A stretch of DNA of 6,273 nt from Candidatus Heimdallarchaeota archaeon. Its GTDB lineage: Archaea > Asgardarchaeota > Heimdallarchaeia > Heimdallarchaeales > Kariarchaeaceae. The DNA is taken from positions 1 through 6,273 of the forward strand of contig JACZSS010000181.1 in NCBI GenBank assembly GCA_022574115.1, given 5' to 3'. This document shows, piece after piece, positions 1 to 5,700 of the stretch. Under the pieces are notes generated by a model, which searched no databases, was not told where the DNA came from, and was given only the letters and a program-made list of their open reading frames with translations. Every line of letters starts with the position of its first letter. Positions within the stretch are counted from its first letter, which is position 1. The position numbers and the translations under genes were made by a program.

Positions 1-168
1 CCTAGAATAAAAATAAGTGTCACAAACAAGGATGTAAACAACTTTATGTCCAATTATCAACGAAATAGTGTTTAATCTTTGAAAAGTACTTGATCGAGTA
101 AACAAATCCTATTATCAGCCTGATGCATCGACAACCTATAGTATTTGAGGATTGAATGGTCATTTTTG

Positions 169-214
169 TTTTTTACACTACAATTCAACTTAATCTGAAA
201 TGTAGTGTAAAAAA
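169..214. repeat. Long inverted repeat with 14-bp perfect arms
   Basis: The left arm TTTTTTACACTACA (169-182) is exactly complementary to the right arm TGTAGTGTAAAAAA (201-214). After one A/A mismatch the pairing continues for four more bases (TTCA 184-187 with TGAA 196-199) around an 8-base loop (188-195). On either strand the order is T-run, stem, A-run. This is the opposite of a bacterial intrinsic terminator, where the T-run follows the stem. It could be a bidirectional archaeal termination zone, a protein-binding palindrome, or a remnant of a small mobile element. The sequence alone does not decide between these. Confidence 0.8.
209..214 (-). terminator. Possible oligo-T terminator of the VWA operon
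   Basis: Reading the minus strand downstream of the VWA stop codon, the first clear T-run is TTTTTT at 214-209, preceded by an A+T-rich stretch, about 140 bases beyond the stop. Archaeal RNA polymerase is known to terminate at U-rich tracts without needing a hairpin, so this is a plausible 3' end for the operon. The T-rich stretch at 163-174 on the plus strand could serve transcripts from the other side. This is an inference from composition only. Confidence 0.3.
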
Positions 215-354
215 TATTTATTATAATTTAAGGAGCTGTAAGTCATTTTACCAACAAAATTTGAATGCTTTTCTCGTGGAAGAAAACGTTCAACTTTTTC
301 CTAGATTGTGTGGAGCTGGAACAATACAAGACCCATTCCTCCTCTAACAATTTT

Positions 355-1671
355 TTATTCTGATTTTTTCTCCAAATCCTCTTTAGCTTGCATTCTAGAC
401 AGATAGTATTTACGACTACCGCTCCCGCTACTGGACAAATATGCCTGATGATGGGTGTATTTCATTGATCGCATCAAATTCCTAGTTTCTTTGTTTCTTT
501 CTAAATCTAGAATATTTATTTTCATTATTGCGATCTTATCTATGATCGTGTCTTCGGTTGAATTTAATCCTACTAGCTCATCAGCTAGTCGTTTTTGCAA
601 ATTAATAGCTGCATCAAAATCATTTTCTCTAAGATGAGTCTGAATGGTGGCCTCTTGTTCCCTAACTTTCTCCAATGTTAAAAATTCCATCACTCTGTTA
701 TTTTCGTTTAATATTTCATTTTCATCAGTAGTGAGCATAATTTGCTGACTTCCGTTCATAGTCGATTGTTTTAGCGGATCATCGGGTGAAGCGTATTCAA
801 ATTTCATCTTGATGATATCAGTCGAATTGTTCAATTGTTCTGGCAGGACATCCAGTTCAAATATAATTTCAAGCACATCTTCTTCTCGATAGATGGGAAT
901 CGTTATATTAGCAGGCGAATCATAATTAAATGCCTTGATAATTGTTGAACCATTAATACCTTGTACAGTTAGCTTCAAATCCATCGCAAGGATATTGACT
1001 ACTCCCTCCAGGGCTTCTTGTATAACCAGTGGGATTTGGTCGGGATCTTCAATGTAATGATAATCACCCCTTCCATGTTCGGCAATACCACTCATCAGTG
1101 ATTCATCAAAATCATCTCCGATTCCAAAGGAGCTTACTGAAACATTGTTTTGAAAAATATCGCCTGCTAATTTCTTTATCAATTCAGGATCTTTTATGCC
1201 TACATTCGCCAATCCATCTGAAAACAGGAAAATTTTTCTTGACATTCCCTTGTTATCAGTTAATTCATTGTAGCCTTTCTTGACGGCATCATATAGGGCA
1301 GTGGATCCTCTTGAATGAAGTTTATGAATTTTATCAATAAAATTCTGGCGATTTTTTGATGGATATCCTTTGAATTCAACTTCGATTTTGTTATCATAAC
1401 TGATTAAGGTTACATGATCTGCCGCCTTTAGATTATTTACCGCATACTCCACCCCTTTCTTAGCATATTCAATTTTTTGTCCACTCATAGAACCACTTCG
1501 ATCGAGTACCAGGACTAGATCCAACGGATCGCGTTGTTTAACTTCCTCATTTCGTTGGACTTTCTTCCCTTTAATTTCCAATAGGACGTATAACTTATTC
1601 AAAACTCCTTTCAACACATAATCGGTCGAAGGGATCATATTTATTTCAAAATGTTCGTTTTCAATTTTCAT
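355..1671 (-). CDS. Cytoplasmic von Willebrand factor A (VWA) domain protein with complete MIDAS
   Basis: The protein has 438 residues from ATG 1671. I chose this start because AGGAGG (1685-1680) lies 8 bases upstream; an earlier in-frame TTG (1701) or ATG (1698) would add 9-10 residues and has no such site. The VWA domain covers about residues 48-225. All metal-ion-dependent adhesion site elements are visible: D57-R-S-G-S61, T124 in RGSTALYD, and D152 in FLFSDGLANVG. A beta-rich domain (about 230-325) and a charged helical C-terminal region (about 325-420) follow, an order typical of the bacterial and archaeal VWA group related to YfbK and 'Ca-activated chloride channel homolog' proteins. 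The tail is polar and Ser/Gly-rich (SSSGSGS). There is no signal peptide or membrane segment, so it should act in the cytoplasm, binding a protein partner through Mg2+. The partner and role are unknown. It is co-transcribed with the upstream regulator, and the overlap suggests a linked job. Family assignment is strong; the process is not known. Confidence 0.93.
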   Translation of the reverse strand: MKIENEHFEINMIPSTDYVLKGVLNKLYVLLEIKGKKVQRNEEVKQRDPLDLVLVLDRSGSMSGQKIEYAKKGVEYAVNNLKAADHVTLISYDNKIEVEFKGYPSKNRQNFIDKIHKLHSRGSTALYDAVKKGYNELTDNKGMSRKIFLFSDGLANVGIKDPELIKKLAGDIFQNNVSVSSFGIGDDFDESLMSGIAEHGRGDYHYIEDPDQIPLVIQEALEGVVNILAMDLKLTVQGINGSTIIKAFNYDSPANITIPIYREEDVLEIIFELDVLPEQLNNSTDIIKMKFEYASPDDPLKQSTMNGSQQIMLTTDENEILNENNRVMEFLTLEKVREQEATIQTHLRENDFDAAINLQKRLADELVGLNSTEDTIIDKIAIMKINILDLERNKETRNLMRSMKYTHHQAYLSSSGSGSRKYYLSRMQAKEDLEKKSE

Positions 1672-2215
1672 CTTCTTTTCCTCCTTTGAGTATTTCATCA
1701 ACTTTGCTCAAGTTGGTCAAAACCTCTTTTCCTGCTTGAGTTAGCTTAAATCTCTTTGTGGGTCGACCACGTTTCTTCTTACTATTTTTTGGCAGTTGTA
1801 TTTCTATCAAACCAAGTTTCAAGAGGTGTTTGAATTGATCTGATATTTCAGTTGGGGATTTTTGAAATGTCCTTTGGTACTCCTGTTGCGTATATGGTTT
1901 TGATCCAATGGAACTCAGGTACCCTTTTTGTTTATGACCCAAACCCAACTTTGTTTTCTCTAGTAATTGTTCTTGGCTTTGGATTTCAAAAATCAGCTCC
2001 TCACCAAGCTCAGTTAATGAATACTTCCCATTTACAAGATAAACTACATTGGCAATATGCAATTCCTTCAACCTCCGGTACAGGGTGGCTGTGGAACACT
2101 TTCGCATATCATTGACAATAATCTCATTCAGTTTTTTTGTTGATCTACTTTTATAAATCAATTCCTTGAGAATCAGTTTTGCCTCTGGTTTATCAAGAAT
2201 AGGTAGAATCGCCAC
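1661..2215 (-). CDS. Transcription regulator with two winged-helix domains
   Basis: The protein has 184 residues, starting at GTG 2215 and ending with TGA at 1663-1661. No other in-frame ATG or GTG occurs before M37, and the TATA box about 26 bases upstream supports this start. The N-terminal winged helix (about residues 8-78) shows a recognition-helix-like STATLYRRLKEL at 41-52 and a wing followed by YSLTELGEEL. A linker rich in K, G and Q leads to the second winged helix (about 105-170), with SPTEISDQFKHLLKLGLIEI at 120-139 and a long basic wing, KKKRGRPTKRFKLTQAG. The 'GRPxxxFxLT' wing is common in ArsR/MarR/TrmB-like archaeal regulators. No ligand or redox domain is present; the only cysteine is C40. 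It overlaps the VWA gene by 11 bases, so it is probably the first gene of a bicistronic operon and may autoregulate through the repeats upstream of its promoter. The DNA-binding role is well supported. The targets and the exact family are not. Confidence 0.88.
   Translation of the reverse strand: MAILPILDKPEAKLILKELIYKSRSTKKLNEIIVNDMRKCSTATLYRRLKELHIANVVYLVNGKYSLTELGEELIFEIQSQEQLLEKTKLGLGHKQKGYLSSIGSKPYTQQEYQRTFQKSPTEISDQFKHLLKLGLIEIQLPKNSKKKRGRPTKRFKLTQAGKEVLTNLSKVDEILKGGKEDEN
1680..1685 (-). promoter_or_regulatory. Shine-Dalgarno of the VWA gene, inside the regulator gene
   Basis: On the minus strand AGGAGG (1685-1680) lies 8 bases before ATG 1671. It encodes part of the regulator's C-terminal KGG. 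It fixes the VWA start at 1671 rather than 1698 or 1701 and implies that ribosomes finishing the regulator can reinitiate on the VWA frame. Confidence 0.8.
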
Positions 2216-2237
2216 AAAGAATATTGAGAGATCACCA

Positions 2238-2245
2238 TATTTATA
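2238..2245 (-). promoter_or_regulatory. TATA box of the regulator-VWA operon
   Basis: On the minus strand the octamer TATAAATA (2245-2238) matches the archaeal TATA consensus. Its centre is about 26 bases from the first base of the GTG start at 2215. Archaeal transcription normally starts 25-30 bases downstream of this element, so the transcript should begin at or within a few bases of the start codon, giving a leaderless mRNA. A GGTGATC (2236-2230) overlaps the box edge but is too far from the GTG to act as a normal ribosome binding site. Confidence 0.6.
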
Positions 2246-2266
2246 GCTTACTATTTTCTCAATAAA

Positions 2267-2314
2267 TGTAGTTAAATAATTAATTATTTATTTATCAAAA
2301 ATTGTAGTTAAGTA
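2267..2314. promoter_or_regulatory. Candidate operator: direct repeats flanking an 18-bp palindrome
   Basis: TGTAGTTAAATA (2267-2278) and TGTAGTTAAGTA (2303-2314) are direct repeats with one mismatch, offset by 36 bases. Between and partly overlapping them is the perfect palindrome TAAATAATTAATTATTTA (2273-2290). The block lies 22-69 bases upstream of the regulator TATA box, a usual place for activator or autoregulator sites. The palindrome is entirely A and T, so in this A+T-rich region it could partly be chance. The direct repeats contain G and C and are the stronger signal. Confidence 0.4.
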
Positions 2315-2555
2315 TTTTTATGAACTAAATTGGCCGTGAGTGCAATAATGACCACATTAACAATGCTAAAAAGATCGCTACCAGTTCGTTCAATTCGAAG
2401 TATAACACTTAATATTCAAAATCTAACAGCTCTCTCGACTGCCCAATTAGCTATTTCCCGTTAAGTCACAAAGAAGGAAAATCGATGGTTGATTTAGCTA
2501 TGACAATTAGATCTTGTTTCACAGTTTGATTGTCAATTAAATAAGATTTTTGCTT

Positions 2556-2580
2556 ACTTCAAATAAATAATATTTGAAGT
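2556..2580. repeat. Perfect hairpin upstream of the surface protein gene
   Basis: ACTTCAAATA (2556-2565) pairs exactly with TATTTGAAGT (2571-2580) around the 5-base loop AATAA. It lies just upstream of the TATA-like boxes (2617-2640), so as DNA it is a good size and place for a dimeric regulator site of the surface protein gene. It has no following T-run, so it is not a typical terminator. Confidence 0.6.
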
Positions 2581-2616
2581 GATTTTCAACGAATTAGTAT
2601 TATAAGCCTTAATATA

Positions 2617-2640
2617 TTATAAATCACAAAATAAATATAT
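2617..2640 (+). promoter_or_regulatory. Candidate TATA boxes of the surface protein gene
   Basis: Two TATA-like octamers occur, TTATAAAT (2617-2624) and AAATATAT (2633-2640). Initiation about 26 bases downstream would give a 5' untranslated leader of roughly 50-70 bases before ATG 2715. That fits a gene using a Shine-Dalgarno rather than a leaderless start. The region is very A+T-rich, so either match could be chance. Confidence 0.3.
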
Positions 2641-2705
2641 CATTACTATCATACCTTGTCCGTGCCAAATTATTCATACTAACAATCTTTGCTTAATTAA
2701 TGAGT

Positions 2706-2711
2706 GGTGAT
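2706..2711 (+). promoter_or_regulatory. Shine-Dalgarno of the surface protein gene
   Basis: GGTGAT (2706-2711) matches the GGAGGTGATC complement of the archaeal 16S rRNA tail and ends 3 bases before ATG 2715. The other in-frame ATG, at 2700, has no such site and would put MSGDL in front of the signal peptide. This favours 2715, although the spacing is short. Confidence 0.45.
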
Positions 2712-2714
2712 TTG

Positions 2715-5700
2715 ATGGGAATCACGAAAATTACTTCAATCTCATTTCTACTTATTCTAGTATTTCTGGTCCAATCAATTCTAGTACCTGCAGAAATAGT
2801 TAACCAAGTTGATCAAGAAGTCAGTGTTGATTCAAACGTGGATAATATACCGAGCAAAGGTGAATTAGGAGGAACTGCAACATCTAATGCTCAATCCTTG
2901 GATGGCAGTTATCAGAAAATTTCCGAATTTAATAATTCAGAATCAACAGTAATCGTTCAAACTCCAAATAACTTTGCAACAAATATAGATTCCGTATCAT
3001 CTCAGGGAGATATCACAGATTTCGCTAATTTATCCACTAAAGATGGTCAGATTGCATCTTTTAGTGAAAATCCAATAACAAAAATTTGGGGAGATAATAT
3101 CAATCATTCGGACATAGACATTATATTATCAAATGCAACTTGCATGGGCGGAAACTCCCCCAATATACAAAATATGAATATAAATAGTGTAAATATTTAT
3201 CTCAATGGTTCTGGATCGGTTCGATTAGGAATATATCAGGGAGGTGATTTGGTCACAGGTCCACCTACCGCAAATTTAGTATGGGATGCGGGATTAATAA
3301 TTGCGCCTGGAATAGATTCATGGCAAACGATTCCAATCTCAGATATTCAGTTAAATGCATCGTTAGCCACCTGGATATGTTGGAAGGCAAATGATGAATC
3401 TGTATCAGTTTATTTCAGAACAACATCGAATACAGATGATGATTTTCAAGATTCACGAGGAAGTTTTATCTCGGATACAGAGTCATCGGATGAAACTGTT
3501 GCATGGAGCTCAAATTTCCCAGCATCAGGCAGTTTTGATACTCGATATTATTCTATTTATTTAACTTATGACTTACCAGAGCGCTTGGACCAAGAACTCG
3601 CTTTTGATGGTGCAATTAATTTTGCATCAAGCTTAAACTTAGCAATATATACCAATCTTGTGGGTAATGAACAAATAAATGTATCAATGTGGAATGGCTC
3701 TGGATGGGATTTGATTGGAACAGATTTCATAGCGAATTCGTGGAATAATTTTACCATTAATGTGACTTCGCCAACATTAATAATAAGATTTTTTACTAGC
3801 GGAGATGGTATCTTAGATCTCTGGGAATTTGATTTGATTGCTGTTACTTTTTGGGGGAATGTAGGCAAGGATCTCTATATTTCTCAACCGAGTAATAAAG
3901 ATAATTTGGAAGATAGAGGTACTCATAGTAATTTTAGCACCTTAATGAGTGACGATGGAGGATTTGATACTCTAACAGAGTCAATCAATGCTTCTGTTAT
4001 TAATGAATCATTTGAAAACGAATTTCCACCAACTGGTTGGTCAGCGCTAAAGTGGGAAGTCACATCTGACCAAGCTTTTGACGGATCATATTCCGCAGAA
4101 TTTACTGGAAGTGGAAATAGACAACTAACAACTGTGAATATTGATGCTTCCAACTCATCTGCAATCTTCGTTGATTTTTATTGGTATGATTTAGGTATCG
4201 GTGCTAACCAATTCATTTTAAAATATTTTGACGGGAACGTTTACGACACAATTGTTGATCTCAATACTGTTATCTCTCCAGATGGATGGCATCATTATCT
4301 AGAAAATATCACAGATAGTCAATACTTAGTAGATAATTTCAAAATAAGATGGACTATAACCCCCGCAGCATCTGGATCAACAGTTGGGGCTTTGGATTTG
4401 ATCAGAGTAACCCTCCAAGAAGACGTGGCCAAATTAGATTTAGAAGTAGAGTTTACAGATATTCCTTTTTCAGCTCCAAGTTCGGTACTTAGGATCCATA
4501 CGGGGAATTTAGCTACCGAAACCTTAGGGGTCGAATACTGGACTGGATCAAGCTGGAGCGTACTAACTTCGACATTGATTGCTAACTCATGGAATAATTT
4601 TACAGTTTCCACTTTTGTAAACTCTTATAATTTCAGTATTAGGCTGATTGATGGAAATAGAAGCAATGATGACACCATCAATATTTGGCAGATTGGCTCA
4701 ATATTACTCAATTTCGAAATATCAGCAACTCATTACCAACTGGATTGGGAACATCAAACTCAGAATGTTGAAGCTAATAAAGAAGAATACAGACTCACAA
4801 TTTTTGGCTATAGTTCTAATGTTTCAGAACAATTTTACGTTCAAATTTGGAATCCTCAAACAAGCAGTTGGGAGCCCACAGCGTTGACAATCAGTAATAC
4901 AGAACAGTGGTACAATGTAACCATTACACGGGATTTAATTCAGAATGCCCAACTTACCTGGAGATACACCGGGAGTTTAGATAATATTGCCGATGGAAAT
5001 GATTTAAAACAATCAACTCTGCTAATTGATTATTCGGGAGTGGCATCATTTAATGAAGTACCAATTATTTTAATCCCACCACCGGACATAACATATTCTG
5101 AAGGTACTATTGATAATATACTTGTATGGACGGTAACCGATCAAAATCCAGGAACTTATACCGTTGAGAGAAATGAATCTAACACTGGCATATCAGGTTC
5201 TTGGATGGATCAACAAGAGATTACAGTAAATGTCGATGGACTAGCGGCAGGAATTTATAATTATACGATAATACTGCTTGACGCGTTTAATACAACCCTT
5301 GCGGATAGTGTACTTGTAACAGTTGAAGATACGACTCCACCTTCATTCCTCCAACTACCTTTAGATTTGATTTTCAATGAAGGTGTCGCCGGAGTAACTT
5401 TATCATGGACATTGATTGATTTGCATCCTCAGGGTTACGAAGTTTTAAGAAATGGCACCAGTACTAAGAGCGGTAATTGGATTTCAGCAGAAGCCATAAT
5501 AGTAGATCTCGAAGGATTATCTCCGTTTGTTTACAATTACACAATAATAGTAATGGATGAATCAAATAATGTCGTAGTCGATACGGTTTTCGTGGAGATA
5601 CTCGAAGTTATTTTCATTTCCGTAGACACTTTCCAACCTCAAATTATCTTAGAAACAAAGGTATTTGAAGGTTATATTGATCAAATTGCAGGTTCATGGG

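Larger units (their letters stand above)
1..354. other. Non-coding or unassigned left flank
   Basis: No gene can be supported here. Plus frame 1 is open from the window edge to a TAA at 73-75, giving 24 residues ending in RNSV. This could be the tail of a gene outside the window, but it is too short to judge. A 63-codon frame at 156-347 starts right after a TGA, has no ribosome binding site, and its first third is the long inverted repeat at 169-214, so I do not call it a gene. Minus-strand frames are short. If the plus fragment at the left edge is real, this stretch is the convergent gap between it and the minus-strand operon. Confidence 0.5.
2216..2714. other. Divergent intergenic region
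   Basis: About 500 bases separate the minus-strand operon from the plus-strand surface protein gene. It contains the operon promoter and the candidate operator on the left, and a hairpin plus TATA-like boxes on the right. The middle part (about 2330-2470) is less A+T-rich. It carries a 38-codon plus-strand frame (ATG 2348 to TAA 2464, with a GTG at 2336 in frame) that lacks a Shine-Dalgarno and looks like nothing known; I do not call it. A loose 7-bp inverted pair, TGACAAT (2501-2507) and ATTGTCA (2529-2535), is also present. No tRNA or known riboswitch was recognised. Confidence 0.6.

Noticed and set aside
169..214. Reading the inverted repeat as a bacterial rho-independent terminator
   Set aside because: The stem is preceded by T and followed by A on both strands, the reverse of the required order, and the stem is not G+C-rich.
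156..347. 63-codon plus-strand frame ending GAGTIQDPFLL, a phrase reminiscent of the G-x-GT-x-x-DP motif at the start of some beta-helix domains
   Set aside because: It starts directly after a stop codon with no ribosome binding site, one quarter of it is the long inverted repeat, and the motif is followed at once by a stop. At best it is a gene remnant.
455..637. Plus-strand frame of 60 codons
   Set aside because: It is antisense to the well-supported VWA gene, whose MIDAS motifs and coding pattern are clear.
1029..1283. Plus-strand frame of 84 codons
   Set aside because: It is antisense to the VWA domain, has no ribosome binding site and shows no recognisable protein features.
1852..2115. 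Plus-strand frame of 87 codons
   Set aside because: It is antisense to the regulator, whose winged-helix pattern is convincing on the minus strand.
2501..2535. 7-bp inverted pair TGACAAT / ATTGTCA with a 21-base gap
   Set aside because: It is short, widely spaced and A+T-rich, so it could easily be chance.
3566..4612. Three minus-strand frames of 76-100 codons (3566-3868, 3923-4153, 4319-4612)
   Set aside because: All lie opposite the uninterrupted surface protein frame and look like its antisense shadow, with no start signals.
4648..4887. Plus-strand frame of 79 codons beginning MMEIEAMMTP
   Set aside because: It is a different frame within the surface protein gene, which is continuous through this stretch and contains repeat unit 3 here.
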